Assembly (NCBI RefSeq): GCF_003336745.1
Contig: NZ_QGMX01000020.1
Span: 1-42,336 of the forward strand
DNA: 42,336 bases
Direction: 5' to 3'
DNA from: Thermus caldifontis
Lineage (GTDB): Bacteria; Deinococcota; Deinococci; Deinococcales; Thermaceae
A program made the translations under genes and the position numbers. This document shows positions 23,038-31,646 of this stretch, in pieces (the stretch's first letter is position 1; the number at the start of each line of letters is the position of its first letter). Below the pieces are notes generated by a model. The model searched no databases. It saw only the letters and a list, made by a program, of their open reading frames with translations, and had not been told where the DNA came from.

Positions 23038-23786
23038 GCCCCCTCCTTTACCCTTTCCCTAAGCCACTCGTAGCCCTTAGCCTCCAGCTCCAGGGCCAGC
23101 TCCGGGCCCCCTTCCGCCACGATGCGCCCGTCCATCATCACGTGCACCCGGTCGGGGACGATGTAGTTCAAGAGGCGCTGGTAGTGGGTGATCACCAGGG
23201 CGCCGAAGTTGGGGCCCCGCATGGCGTTCACCCCCCGGGCCACCACCTTGAGGGCGTCGATGTCCAGCCCGGAGTCGGTCTCGTCCAAGACGGCGTAGGT
23301 GGGCTGGAGGACCAGGAGCTGGAGGATCTCGTTGCGCTTCTTCTCCCCGCCGGAGAAGCCCTCGTTGAGGTAGCGGGAGAGGTAGGATTCGTCCCACTCC
23401 AGAAGCTCCAAGGCCTTCTTCACCTTGGTCCAAAACTCCGCCACCCCCACCTCCCGGCCCAGCCTGGCCTGGAGGGCCAGGCGCAGGAAGTTGGCGATGG
23501 TCACCCCCGGCACCTCCACCGGGTACTGGAAGGCCAGAAAGAGGCCCTTTTTGGCCCTCTCGTCCGGGGAGAGGTCCAGGATGCTCTCCCCATCCAGCAG
23601 GATGTCCCCTTGTTCCACCGTGTACTCGGGGTCCCCGGCCAGGATCTTGCCCAGGGTGCTCTTGCCGGCCCCGTTGGGGCCCATGAGGGCGTGCACCTGG
23701 CCCTTGGGGACCACCAGGTTCACGCCCTTAAGGATGGTCTCGCCGTCAATGGAAGCCCAGAGGTCGCGGATTTCTAGCTGGTTCAT
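23034..23786 (-). CDS. sufC: Fe-S cluster assembly ATPase SufC
   Basis: 250 residues, an ABC-type ATPase without a membrane partner. Walker A is GPNGAGKST (36-44), the signature is [12 protein letters not shown], and Walker B is [12 protein letters not shown]. It drives conformational change in SufBC2D. First gene of sufC-sufB-sufD-Rieske. GGAGG precedes the ATG, and the leader carries a large palindrome (23814-23842). Confidence 0.97.
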   Translation of the reverse strand: MNQLEIRDLWASIDGETILKGVNLVVPKGQVHALMGPNGAGKSTLGKILAGDPEYTVEQGDILLDGESILDLSPDERAKKGLFLAFQYPVEVPGVTIANFLRLALQARLGREVGVAEFWTKVKKALELLEWDESYLSRYLNEGFSGGEKKRNEILQLLVLQPTYAVLDETDSGLDIDALKVVARGVNAMRGPNFGALVITHYQRLLNYIVPDRVHVMMDGRIVAEGGPELALELEAKGYEWLRERVKEGA

Positions 23787-23813
23787 CGTTCTGCCTCCTG
23801 ATGCTGGGTCGGG

Positions 23814-23842
23814 CTCTTACTGCGACCCATTCGCAGTAAGAG
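23814..23842. promoter_or_regulatory. Perfect inverted repeat at the suf promoter (candidate operator)
   Basis: Arms CTCTTACTGCGA and TCGCAGTAAGAG (12 bp, no mismatch) surround a five-base centre. It begins within the -10 and covers the predicted transcription start. It could be the site of an Fe-S-responsive repressor or form a 5' RNA hairpin. No T-run follows, so it is not a usual terminator. Confidence 0.7.
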
Positions 23843-23846
23843 TATA
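23841..23846 (-). promoter_or_regulatory. -10 element (TATACT) of sufCBD
   Basis: TATACT on the minus strand, overlapping the outer end of the palindrome. At 17 bp spacing the -35 position also reads TATACT, a poor -35, so an activator or only basal transcription may be involved. Confidence 0.55.
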
Positions 23847-23874
23847 GACCCTTCACCCCCTAAAGTATAGTGAT

Positions 23875-26637
23875 TTAGTCGGGATTTGCCAGGTGGAAGC
23901 CCAGGGCCTCGGGGAGGGCCAGGGGGGAGGGGGGCAGGCGGCTTTGTAGCTCGGGGCAGAAGCGGCCCAGGGCCCGGCCCAGCTGGAAGCGAAGGGGTTC
24001 GGGAAGGGGGCTTTTCCTCACCTCCAGAACCTTTTGCCAGGCGGCCTCCTTCTCCCCCAGGCCCAAAAGGGCCAGGATCTCCACCGCCCGGGCTTGGGCC
24101 AGGAGGCCTGGGTCCTCGAGGGGAGGCAGGGCCACCACCTGGGCCAGGGCCTCCCCAAACCAGCCTCCCCGGGCCAGGGCCTCCGCATAGCCCAGGCGGG
24201 CCTGGGCTTCCAGGTAGGGGTTTTTCAGGGGAAGGAGGGGTTTTAAGAGGGCCTTGCCCTCTTCCGGGGGCAGGAGGAGGGAAAGGAGGCTAAGGGTGTC
24301 CAGGCGGAGAGCGGTATAGCGCTCGGTGGGCTCCTCGGGAATCTCTGCCAGGAGGTCCTGAAGAAGGCGGAAGGCGGTGGGGGCGGTAAGGCCCCCAAGG
24401 AAGGGGGGGCGGTAGGGCTGGCCGGCCTCCAGGAGAAGATAGGTGGCTCCTAGGCGGAAGAGGGTGCGCAGGTGGCGGTAGCGGGCCTCCTTGGGCCTTT
24501 CCCTAGTGGTGCGAAAGTAGGCTTCGGCCGAAACCAGAAGCCGTAGGGCGGCAAAAGGGCGGCCCCGGGCGGCCTCGAGGATCCCGGCCTCGCTTTCCAC
24601 CCGGGCCCGGGTGAAGGGGTCCTCCGCTTCGGCCAGGGCCCTCTCTATGGCCTTGCCCGCCTCCTCGTAGAGGCCCAGGCGCCGCAGGAGGGTGGCGTAG
24701 CGGGCCCTTACCCGGGCCACCTCGTCCTTAGGGGCACCCCCTTCCTCCAGGGCCTTTAGGCCTTCCTCCATGCGGGGCTTGGCCTCGAGGCTTCCTAGGC
24801 GCATGAGGAGGTCCCCCATCTGGTAGCGGGCCCTTCCCAGAAGGAGGGGGTCGTGGCCCACCTGGGAAAGGGCCTCCAAGGCCTCCCGGTAGCGGCCCAG
24901 GTCCTTGGCCACCAGGCCCCGCCACAGGTGTACCCGGTCCTGGAGGAAGGGGGCCACGGGAAGCCCTTGCGCCTCCTCTACGAACCGGGCCGCCTTCTCG
25001 TAATCCCCTTTCCAGCGCTCCACCGCCGCCATGACCAAAAGCCCTTCCGCCTGAGCGGTTTCGTTCAGGAGCGTGAGGTCCTTCTTGGGGGGGAGGAGTT
25101 CCTCCGCCTCCTTGTAAAGGGCGGCGTCCGCCTTGGCCTCCGCCCTTTTGATGCGGGCCCAGGTGCGCAAGGAGGGGCTTTGGGCCTCGGAGAGCACCCG
25201 GAGGGCCTCCTCCGCCTCGGGGTGGGCGTACTGGCCCAAGACGGCCCGGTAGCGCACCACCACCGCGGCCAGGGCCTCGAGGTCCTCCCGGGGCCAGGCC
25301 TGGGCTTCCTGCCAGAGCCCGGGAAGGAGGGCCAGCCGGGCAGGGTCCTCCTGCAGAAGATCCAAAAGTATCCGGATCTCCCCCGCCTTGTAGGCGTGAT
25401 GCAGCTTGCGGAAGAGGTTTTCCTTAGGGAAGAAGGAGAGGGCCAGGCGGTGGAGCTCCTTGGGGGCCTCCTGGGGGAGGAGGCTTCTTAAGGTGGGGCG
25501 CACCAGGCCTTCCCCTACCCAGTCCAAAAGGGCCCTTTCCGCTTGCGAAAGGCGTTCCAGAGGCTTGCCCAGGGCCTTTTCCAAGAGCTCTGCGGGGAAG
25601 GCGGGATCGGCCTCGGGGCTGAAGGCGGAAAGGGCCAGGAGCAGGGGTTTGAGGGCTGGGTCGTCTTGCAAAGGGGTTTGGGGATCGTGCTTGGCGGCTT
25701 CCAGAAGCACCAAGCGGGAAAGCTCCCCGAAGTTGCGTCCCGCCTGGTTCACCAAAGCCTCTAGCCTCTCCGGGGACAGGTGGGGAAGCCGCTCCCGCAC
25801 GAAGCGCCGGGCCTCCTCCCGGCTCGGGGGGGAAAGGGGTTGGTGGGGCAGGGTGGGGGGTGGCTCGCTTAAGGCCGCCACGTAGGGGATGGTCAAGGCC
25901 TTTAGGAAAGGCTCCAGCCAGGCCGCAAGCCCCCTTTGGGTGCCGTCCGGGCCCCGCAGGGGGAGGCCTTCCAGGGTGCCCTCCGCCTCGGCCCGCAGGA
26001 GGAGGGGGCGCCCCTCCCGGTTCAGGCCCCGGGCCAAAAGGGTCAGGACCTCCTGTTCCAAGGCCCCCTGCAGGATGTAGGGCTGGGTGGGGGAAAGCTG
26101 GGCCAGAAGGGACCGCACCTCCTCCCCTGCCCCCAAGCCCTCGGCCAAGGGGACCAGGGCCTGGGCCAGTTCCCCCCCCAGGTTGAGGAGAAAGGGTTCC
26201 TTTCCCGGCAGGGCGGAGAGGGCACGGCTTAAGGCGGCCAAGAGAACCCCCTTGCCCGTGGCCGGCCCCCCCACCACCACCATCTGAGGCTTACCTCCGG
26301 CCTCCAGTTCCTTCAGGAAACGGCGGAAGATACGGCGTTTGTCCCGGCCCAGGGTCTTGCGGGCGCTTTCTAGGAAAAGCTCCGCCGGGGGAGGGGGGGG
26401 TGGGAGGCCCGCCTCCTGGTATAGCTGGGCGATGACCCCGTAAAGCCTTTCCTTCTCCTCGGGGCTTCCCAGGTCCTTGTAGAGGATGTTGCGCACCGTC
26501 CCCGCCTTGCCCCCCCGTTCGGTCATAAGGGCTTCCAGCCAGCGCAAGGAGCCCCGCTTGCCCCGGTGGTCCCGGCCCCTGAGGTGAGGGCGGAGCTCCT
26601 CCAGATAGCGCAACCAGGGTGTATTCGCATCCGACAT
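23875..26637 (-). CDS. Large P-loop protein with helical-repeat C-terminus (STAND/MalT-like plan), function unknown
   Basis: 920 residues. Residues 1-95 are charged and helical (LRWLEALMTERGG...NILYKDLG) and could hold a DNA- or effector-binding module. A P-loop VVVGGPATGKG at about 120-130 follows MVVV. The last position is Gly instead of the usual Ser/Thr, so nucleotide binding is uncertain. After an AAA-like section (to about 400) come roughly 500 residues of helical hairpins with TPR character (EALEALSQVGHDPLLLGRARYQMGDLLMRLG, YEEAGKAIERALAEAEDPFTRARVESEAG). The plan recalls STAND regulators such as MalT, but no C-terminal HTH is seen. Monocistronic, with a -10 nine bases before the ATG. 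Not recognised as a named family. Confidence 0.85.
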   Translation of the reverse strand: MSDANTPWLRYLEELRPHLRGRDHRGKRGSLRWLEALMTERGGKAGTVRNILYKDLGSPEEKERLYGVIAQLYQEAGLPPPPPPAELFLESARKTLGRDKRRIFRRFLKELEAGGKPQMVVVGGPATGKGVLLAALSRALSALPGKEPFLLNLGGELAQALVPLAEGLGAGEEVRSLLAQLSPTQPYILQGALEQEVLTLLARGLNREGRPLLLRAEAEGTLEGLPLRGPDGTQRGLAAWLEPFLKALTIPYVAALSEPPPTLPHQPLSPPSREEARRFVRERLPHLSPERLEALVNQAGRNFGELSRLVLLEAAKHDPQTPLQDDPALKPLLLALSAFSPEADPAFPAELLEKALGKPLERLSQAERALLDWVGEGLVRPTLRSLLPQEAPKELHRLALSFFPKENLFRKLHHAYKAGEIRILLDLLQEDPARLALLPGLWQEAQAWPREDLEALAAVVVRYRAVLGQYAHPEAEEALRVLSEAQSPSLRTWARIKRAEAKADAALYKEAEELLPPKKDLTLLNETAQAEGLLVMAAVERWKGDYEKAARFVEEAQGLPVAPFLQDRVHLWRGLVAKDLGRYREALEALSQVGHDPLLLGRARYQMGDLLMRLGSLEAKPRMEEGLKALEEGGAPKDEVARVRARYATLLRRLGLYEEAGKAIERALAEAEDPFTRARVESEAGILEAARGRPFAALRLLVSAEAYFRTTRERPKEARYRHLRTLFRLGATYLLLEAGQPYRPPFLGGLTAPTAFRLLQDLLAEIPEEPTERYTALRLDTLSLLSLLLPPEEGKALLKPLLPLKNPYLEAQARLGYAEALARGGWFGEALAQVVALPPLEDPGLLAQARAVEILALLGLGEKEAAWQKVLEVRKSPLPEPLRFQLGRALGRFCPELQSRLPPSPLALPEALGFHLANPD

Positions 26638-26646
26638 GGTGATTAC

Positions 26647-26652
26647 ACTATA
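26647..26652 (-). promoter_or_regulatory. Extended -10 (TGG-TATAGT) of the 920-residue protein gene
   Basis: TATAGT preceded by TGG, nine bases before the ATG at 26637, giving a leader of about two or three bases. No -35 consensus. Confidence 0.5.
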
Positions 26653-26686
26653 CCAGCCCCGGTGTGGCTACAGCCTACCCAGATTA

Positions 26687-26711
26687 AACCGCCCCCGGTT
26701 TGGGGGCGGTA
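26687..26711 (-). terminator. Intrinsic terminator of aceA
   Basis: Minus strand: ACCGCCCCC, a short loop AAACC, GGGGGCGGT, then TTTAAT. It lies about 25 bases beyond the aceA stop. Confidence 0.75.
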
Positions 26712-26733
26712 GGAAGGGGCGAAAGGCCTGGCC

Positions 26734-28050
26734 TCAGTGCACGGGTTCGTTGAACTGGGCCTCCTCGGTGGAGCCCTTGAGGGCCAGGGTGGAGGCCTCC
26801 CCCTGGGTGAGGGCCAGGACCACCTCGTCGAAGTAGCCCGCCCCCACCTCCCGCTGGTGCTTCACGGCGGTGAAGCCCTGGGCCTGGGCCAGGAACTCCT
26901 TCTGCTGGAGTTCCACGAAGGCGGGCATGCCCCGGGTCTTGTAGCCCTTGGCCAGCTCCCAGGTGTAGTAGTTCACCGTGTGCCAGCCCGCCAGGGTGAT
27001 GAACTGGAACTTGTACCCCATCTCCCCCAGCTCCCGGTTGAACTTGGCGATGGTCTCGTCGTCCAGGAACTTCTTCCAGTTGAAGGAGGGGGAGAGGTTG
27101 TAGGCAAGAAGTTTATCCGGGAACTCCTTCTTCACCGCCTCGGCGAACTTGCGGGCCTCTTCCAGGTCGGGCTTGGAGGTTTCCATCCAGATGACGTCGG
27201 CGTAGGGGGCGTAGGCCAGGGCCCGGGCGATCCCCGCCTCGAGGCCATTCCTGACCCGGTAGAAGCCCTCAGGGGTGCGCTCCCCGGACAGGATAAAGGG
27301 CCTGTCCCGCTCGTCGATGTCGCTGGTGATCAGGGTGGCGGCCTCGGCGTCGGTGCGGGCGATGATCACCGTGGGCACCCCCATGATGTCTGCGGCCAGG
27401 CGGGCGGCCTGCAGGGTGCGGATGTGCTGGGAGGTAGGCACCAGGACCTTGCCCCCCAGGTGGCCGCACTTCTTCTCCGAGGCCAGCTGGTCCTCGTAGT
27501 GGATACCGGCGGCCCCCGCCTCAATCATGGCCTTGGTGAGCTCAAAGACGTTCAAGGCCCCGCCAAAGCCCGCCTCGGCGTCGGCCACGATGGGCACGTA
27601 CCAGTCCCGGGTCACCTTGCCCTCGGAGCGCTCGATCATGTCGGCGCGCATCAGGGCGTTGTTGAGGCGCTTCACGATCTGGGGCACGGAGTTATAGGGG
27701 TAGAGGGACTGGTCGGGGTAGGTCTGCCAGGCCAGGTTGGCGTCGGCGGCCACCTGCCAGCCGGAGAGGTAGATGGCTTCCAGCCCGGCCCGCACCATCT
27801 CCACCGCCATGGCCCCGGTGTAGGCCCCGAAGGTGTGCACGTAGGGCCGTTCGTGCAGAAGCTGCCAGAGCCTTTCCGCTCCTCGCTTGGCCAGGGTGTA
27901 CTCCACCTTCACGCTGGGGCGAAGCCGCACCACGTCCTCGGGGCGGTAGTCCCGCCTCACCCCCTTCCAACGGGGGTTGGTGGCCCACTCCCGCCTAAGC
28001 TCCTCCGCCTCTTGCCGCATCTCGGGGGTCAGCATGCTTAAGGGATCCAT
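26734..28050 (-). CDS. aceA: Isocitrate lyase
   Basis: 438 residues. It splits isocitrate to glyoxylate and succinate, the first step of the glyoxylate bypass. The catalytic signature K193-K194-C195-G196-H197 is intact, with [10 protein letters not shown] (95-104) and DAEAGFGG (157-164) for metal and substrate. Length is normal for the bacterial enzyme. The ATG has GGAGGTGAGGG upstream. Malate synthase is not in this window. An inverted repeat overlapping the -35 region (28118-28136) suggests regulation, plausibly by carbon source. Confidence 0.97.
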   Translation of the reverse strand: MDPLSMLTPEMRQEAEELRREWATNPRWKGVRRDYRPEDVVRLRPSVKVEYTLAKRGAERLWQLLHERPYVHTFGAYTGAMAVEMVRAGLEAIYLSGWQVAADANLAWQTYPDQSLYPYNSVPQIVKRLNNALMRADMIERSEGKVTRDWYVPIVADAEAGFGGALNVFELTKAMIEAGAAGIHYEDQLASEKKCGHLGGKVLVPTSQHIRTLQAARLAADIMGVPTVIIARTDAEAATLITSDIDERDRPFILSGERTPEGFYRVRNGLEAGIARALAYAPYADVIWMETSKPDLEEARKFAEAVKKEFPDKLLAYNLSPSFNWKKFLDDETIAKFNRELGEMGYKFQFITLAGWHTVNYYTWELAKGYKTRGMPAFVELQQKEFLAQAQGFTAVKHQREVGAGYFDEVVLALTQGEASTLALKGSTEEAQFNEPVH

Positions 28051-28091
28051 CCCTCACCTCCCAAGCCCAGTCTGGAGCTGGGAGAAGTTAC

Positions 28092-28136
28092 AGTGTAGGG
28101 TGTAAGGCAAGAGGCTTAACACCCCTTGATGGTGTT
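28092..28136 (-). promoter_or_regulatory. aceA promoter with an inverted repeat over the -35 position
   Basis: -10 TACACT (28092-28097). At 17 bp spacing the -35 position reads GTTAAG, a poor match. AACACC and GGTGTT arms, seven bases apart (28118-28136), cover this position. The weak -35 with a palindrome on top suggests control by a DNA-binding regulator. Confidence 0.45.
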
Positions 28137-28215
28137 TTCCCCTCTTAACTACACCGGTTTATACCCTTTCCTCTTTTTTCCTTCGCTAAGCCCCAACGAG
28201 GTGACGCCTACCGGA

Positions 28216-28266
28216 GGCCCTTTCCGGGGCCCCCACCCTGGCGCAAGCCAGGGTGGGGTGGTATTA
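28216..28266. repeat. Dispersed hairpin repeat, copy 1
   Basis: A 12-bp perfect stem (CCCCACCCTGGC / GCCAGGGTGGGG) closed by a GCAA tetraloop is flanked by GGCCCTTTCCGGGG on one side and TGGTATTA on the other. Nearly the same 50-base unit recurs at 35927-35975. It lies between aceA and the CoA-disulfide reductase gene. No T-run adjoins the stem, so it is a poor terminator. Confidence 0.8.
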
Positions 28267-28311
28267 CACCCTTGTCGGGGATTTACGGGGGACCCCAGCC
28301 TGGCTTTGGGG

Positions 28312-29643
28312 TTACCTGGCTTGCTGGGCGGCGATGAGAAGGGGGTCCCAGACGGGGCTATAGGGCGGGGCGTAGGCCAGGTCCAGGCTCAGCAGGTCCT
28401 CCACCGTGCCCCCTTGGTGCAGGAGGGCGGCCAGGGCATCGATGCGCAGGGCCCCGTGCCCATGGGCCACCACCGCCCCACCCAGAAGCCTTCCCGTCCC
28501 ATCCTCATAAATGAGCTCCACCCAAAGGGGCTGGCTTCCCGGGTAGTAATGGGCCCCGTCCCGGCTTTGGATGAAGACCTTCTTGGCCTGGAAGCCCTCC
28601 CTTGAGGCGGCCTCCTGGGATAGCCCGGTGGTGGCCACCGCCAAACCGAAGGCCTTAAAGATGGCCGTGCCCACCACCCCGGCGAAGCGGGCCTCCTTGC
28701 CGGCGATGGCCGCCCCGGCGGTGCGGCCATGCTTGTTGGCCACGTCCCCCAGAGGAAGCCAGTAGGGGCGCTTCAGCACCTGGTGGAAGCTTTCCGCCAC
28801 GTCCCCGGCAGCGTAGACACCTTCCAGGTTGGTGCGCATCCTCTCGTCGGTGGCGATGGCCCCCGTGGGGCCCAAGGCCACCCCCATGGCCTGGGCCAAA
28901 AGGGTGTGGGGCCTGACCCCCGTGGCCACCAGGACCAGGTCGGCGGGCACCACCCCTTCCGAGGTTTCCACCGCCTCCACCCGGCCCTGGCCCCTGAAGG
29001 CCGCCGCCTTTACCCCGGTCCAGACCTCCACCCCGTGCCGCTCCAGCTCCTCCCTTAGAAGATGACCCACCTCCCCATCCCAGTGGGGTAGGGGGCGGTC
29101 CTTGAGCTCCAGGAGGGTGACCTCGAGGCCCCGCTTGCGGAAGGCCTCGGCCACCTCGAGGCCGATGTACCCTGCCCCCAGGATGGCAGCCCGTTTGGCC
29201 CCCTCCAGGGCCTTAAGGATCCTCTCCCCATCCTCCATGCTCCTTAGGGTGTAGACCCCTTCCTGCTCCGTGCCCGGGATGGGGGGAAGGGTGGGTTTGG
29301 CCCCGGTGGCCAGCACCAGGTGGTCGTACCGGTCGTGGAAAGTGCGGCCCTCCTGGTGGTCAAAGACGGTAAGGGTTTTAAGCTCCGGGTCCACGTCCAC
29401 CACCTCGTGGCGGGTGTGGATTTGGACCCCTTGCTTTTGAAATTCCTCCGGGGTCCGGGCCACCAGCTTTTCCAGACGGGGAATCTCCCCGGAAAGCACG
29501 TAGGGCAGGCCGCAGGCCCCGTAGGAAACCCATCCCGATTTCTCGTAGACCACCACCTCGAGGTCCGGGTTCTCCCGCTTGGCCTTGGCGGCGGCGGAGG
29601 CCCCGCCCGCCACCCCACCGATCACCACGAGCCGCTTGCCCAT
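28312..29643 (-). CDS. FAD-dependent CoA-disulfide reductase / NADH oxidase-like enzyme
   Basis: 443 residues with the two-dinucleotide-binding fold: an FAD motif at the N-terminus (VIGGVAGGASAAAKAKR), an NAD motif (AILGAGYIGLEVAEAF) and LATGAKPTLPPIPG. A single redox cysteine C44 in SYGACGLPY marks the single-cysteine group with CoA-disulfide reductase, NADH oxidase and persulfide reductase. No C-terminal rhodanese domain is present, so plain CoADR is the best match. Probably maintains thiols or reacts with polysulfide. The substrate is not settled by sequence. The gene diverges from the restriction cassette. Confidence 0.9.
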   Translation of the reverse strand: MGKRLVVIGGVAGGASAAAKAKRENPDLEVVVYEKSGWVSYGACGLPYVLSGEIPRLEKLVARTPEEFQKQGVQIHTRHEVVDVDPELKTLTVFDHQEGRTFHDRYDHLVLATGAKPTLPPIPGTEQEGVYTLRSMEDGERILKALEGAKRAAILGAGYIGLEVAEAFRKRGLEVTLLELKDRPLPHWDGEVGHLLREELERHGVEVWTGVKAAAFRGQGRVEAVETSEGVVPADLVLVATGVRPHTLLAQAMGVALGPTGAIATDERMRTNLEGVYAAGDVAESFHQVLKRPYWLPLGDVANKHGRTAGAAIAGKEARFAGVVGTAIFKAFGLAVATTGLSQEAASREGFQAKKVFIQSRDGAHYYPGSQPLWVELIYEDGTGRLLGGAVVAHGHGALRIDALAALLHQGGTVEDLLSLDLAYAPPYSPVWDPLLIAAQQAR

Positions 29644-29687
29644 AGGGCTTATTCTCCCTCAAGAAAAGGGGTCAGATGTCCCTGGGG

Positions 29688-29693
29688 TAAAAT
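29688..29693 (+). promoter_or_regulatory. -10 element (TAAAAT) of the restriction cassette
   Basis: TAAAAT lies six bases before the ATG at 29700, giving a leaderless transcript. The 15 bases 29681-29695 are identical to 37089-37103 before another gene. Confidence 0.55.
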
Positions 29694-29699
29694 GGGGTC

Positions 29700-30107
29700 A
29701 TGTCGGCCTCGGGTCAGGTTTTTCGGGAGAGGGTAAAGCTCCTTGTGGAGAAGGTGATCTCAGAGATGGGGCTTGAAAAACGCTTTCGTGTAGAAACCGA
29801 GTATCTTTCTCCCCATGGGAGTGTAGTACGAGACCGAGACCGCAGGGTTGATGTGGCGGTATTGGACTCCGAGGGCCGCCCCTATCTATTTATTGAATGC
29901 AAATGGCAAACCAGCTCGGGCACAGCCGAAGACAAGCTATTTCGTTCGGCAGAAGAGGCGAGAAGGGACCGTATTTTTGGGGTTCACTCTGTGGTGGTGC
30001 TTGGAGGGAGTGGTTTTAATAGAAAAGTCTATAGGTGGGCCTTGACAGAGGGTTTTGTGCACGAAGCTTTTTTGGAAACTTGGTTGCGGGAGTTTTTTGG
30101 AAGATGA
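29700..30107 (+). CDS. Probable type II restriction endonuclease (PD-(D/E)XK fold)
   Basis: 135 residues, small for the class. The core is D51 in RRVDVAVLD followed by E66-C-K68 in YLFIECKW, a PD-(D/E)XK nuclease centre. A GTAEDKLFRSAEEARRDRIFG helix follows, as in several type II enzymes and related housekeeping nucleases. The stop overlaps the start of an adenine methyltransferase (ATGA), the usual arrangement for a restriction-modification pair. Codon choice is clearly richer in A/T than in neighbouring genes, suggesting acquisition. The recognition sequence cannot be read from the protein. Confidence 0.72.
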   Translation: MSASGQVFRERVKLLVEKVISEMGLEKRFRVETEYLSPHGSVVRDRDRRVDVAVLDSEGRPYLFIECKWQTSSGTAEDKLFRSAEEARRDRIFGVHSVVVLGGSGFNRKVYRWALTEGFVHEAFLETWLREFFGR

Positions 30108-30928
30108 GTCTCCCGTTGCTCTTTCCAGCGAAGACGGGTTCAGGGGAGGAGGGGGGTTTGCCGCCTCCCCTCAAGTGGGCGGGGGGTAAGCGTTGGTTGG
30201 TTCCTTACCTTAACGAGATATATGGCCTGCATCGTCATCGCACGTTGGTGGAACCCTTTGTGGGCGGTATGGCCGTAACCCTGGGCCTTCTGCCCGAAAA
30301 GGCTCGCCTGAACGATGCCAACCCCCACTTGATAAACTTTTATCGGTGGGTTCAAAGGGGTTTGGTGGTGGACATACCCCTCGCCAACGATAAGAACCTG
30401 TACTATACACACAGAAAACGCTTTAACGACTTGATACGGGAAGGCCTATGGGCTACCAAGGAAGCCGCAGAGTTGTTTTATTACCTGAATCGTACGGGCT
30501 ACAACGGCCTCTGCCGCTTTAACAAAAAGGGGGAGTTCAACGTTCCCTTCGGAAAATACAAGACCATCACCTATAGGCGTGACTTTCGTGATTACCAGCC
30601 GCTTTTTGCCCGTTTTGAGCTCACGGCTTTAGACTTCCGCCAAGTGAGCTTAGAGCCGGAGGATTTTGTCTACGCAGACCCTCCTTACGATGTGGAGTTC
30701 ACCAAGTATGCTCCCGATGGCTTTTCTTGGCAAGACCAAGTGGACCTGGCCGAGTTGCTTTCCTCACACCCTGGCCCAGTGGTTATCTCAAACCAAGCCA
30801 CAAAACGCATCGTGGATCTGTACAAAGGGTTAGGCTATGAGCTCCGCTTTCTTGCCGCCCCTCGGCGGATCAGTTGCGACGGGAATCGTCAGCCTGCCCT
30901 CGAGGTGCTAGCTTTGCGGAACATTTAG
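30104..30928 (+). CDS. DNA adenine-N6 methyltransferase, D12 class (Dam-like)
   Basis: 274 residues from the ATG at 30104 overlapping the nuclease stop. An open frame extends further upstream but only inside the nuclease gene. Motif order is that of alpha-class Dam-like enzymes: [10 protein letters not shown] (23-32), [10 protein letters not shown] (49-58), [12 protein letters not shown] (69-80), a variable target region, DPPY (192-195) and [11 protein letters not shown] at the end. It presumably protects the host site against the adjoining nuclease. It is A/T-rich like its partner. Its 3' end overlaps the convergent ABC ATPase gene by 21 bases. Confidence 0.92.
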   Translation: MSLPLLFPAKTGSGEEGGLPPPLKWAGGKRWLVPYLNEIYGLHRHRTLVEPFVGGMAVTLGLLPEKARLNDANPHLINFYRWVQRGLVVDIPLANDKNLYYTHRKRFNDLIREGLWATKEAAELFYYLNRTGYNGLCRFNKKGEFNVPFGKYKTITYRRDFRDYQPLFARFELTALDFRQVSLEPEDFVYADPPYDVEFTKYAPDGFSWQDQVDLAELLSSHPGPVVISNQATKRIVDLYKGLGYELRFLAAPRRISCDGNRQPALEVLALRNI

Positions 30929-31597
30929 TTCTTCAACGGCCTGGAGCTGCCCACCCTTTAGGTGCAGTATCCGGTCTGCTTGGCTCGCCAGCTCCAGGTC
31001 GTGGGTGACCAGGATCAGGGTACGCTTTCGCCCTGCCTCAAAGAGGAGGGCCGCCACCTGCTCCCGGGAAGCGGCGTCCAGGTTGCCCGTGGGCTCGTCG
31101 GCGAAGAGGATGGGAGGGTCCAGGGCCAGGGCCCGGGCCAGGGCCACCCGTTGTTGCTCCCCTCCGGAGAGGCGGCTTGGCAGGTGGTGGGCCCTTTCCA
31201 GAAGGCCCACCCTTTGCAAAAGATCCAGGGCCTTTTCCTTGCGGACCCTTGGGGGAAGGCCAGCCAGGAAAAGGGGGAAGGCCACGTTCTCCCAGGCGGT
31301 GAGGGTGGGGATCAGGTTCCACTGCTGAAAGACAAAGCCCATGTGCTTGAGGCGCACCTCCGCCCTTTGGTCCTCGGAAAGCCGGTGCAAGGCCAGCTCC
31401 CCCAGGTAGACCCCCCCTTCCGTGGGCAGGTCAAAGCCGGCCAGGAGGTTAAGGAGGGTGGTTTTGCCGCTACCCGAAGGCCCCACCACCGCGGTGCTCC
31501 CTTGGGGGAAGGCGAAGGTGAACCCTTCCAGGGCCACCACCTCCCTATCGCCTTGCCGGTAGCGTTTGCCGAGGTTTTGCGCTCGCAAGAGGCTCAT
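30908..31597 (-). CDS. ABC transporter ATP-binding protein (MacB/LolD type)
   Basis: 229 residues from the ATG at 31597. The longer open frame runs back inside the permease gene and is discarded. Walker [10 protein letters not shown] (39-47), Q-loop VFQQWN, signature LSGGEQQR and Walker [13 protein letters not shown] are complete. It pairs with the FtsX-like permease encoded 49 bases upstream, so a MacB/LolD-type exporter or lipoprotein releaser is likely. The final residues (EELNVPQS) are encoded by the A/T-rich cassette DNA, which suggests the original C-terminus was replaced when the cassette arrived. Confidence 0.94.
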   Translation of the reverse strand: MSLLRAQNLGKRYRQGDREVVALEGFTFAFPQGSTAVVGPSGSGKTTLLNLLAGFDLPTEGGVYLGELALHRLSEDQRAEVRLKHMGFVFQQWNLIPTLTAWENVAFPLFLAGLPPRVRKEKALDLLQRVGLLERAHHLPSRLSGGEQQRVALARALALDPPILFADEPTGNLDAASREQVAALLFEAGRKRTLILVTHDLELASQADRILHLKGGQLQAVEELNVPQS

Positions 31598-31646
31598 GCT
31601 TCCCCATCCTTCCAAAGGCTGACGGCAAAGCCAAGGCGTAGCGGCA

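Noticed and set aside
21820..23073. 417-codon plus-strand frame opposite sufB
   Set aside because: Shadow of sufB, with repetitive Gly/His/Val composition and no family motif.
26737..28041. 434-codon plus-strand frame opposite aceA
   Set aside because: Shadow of isocitrate lyase caused by codon bias, with no domain sense.
28115..28149. Two CTTAAC hexamers upstream of aceA as another copper-regulator site
   Set aside because: They are 29 bp apart instead of 11 and have no -10 at the required distance.
28231..28258. Hairpin repeat as an ordinary terminator
   Set aside because: No T-run follows the stem on either strand in either copy, although it could still weaken read-through.
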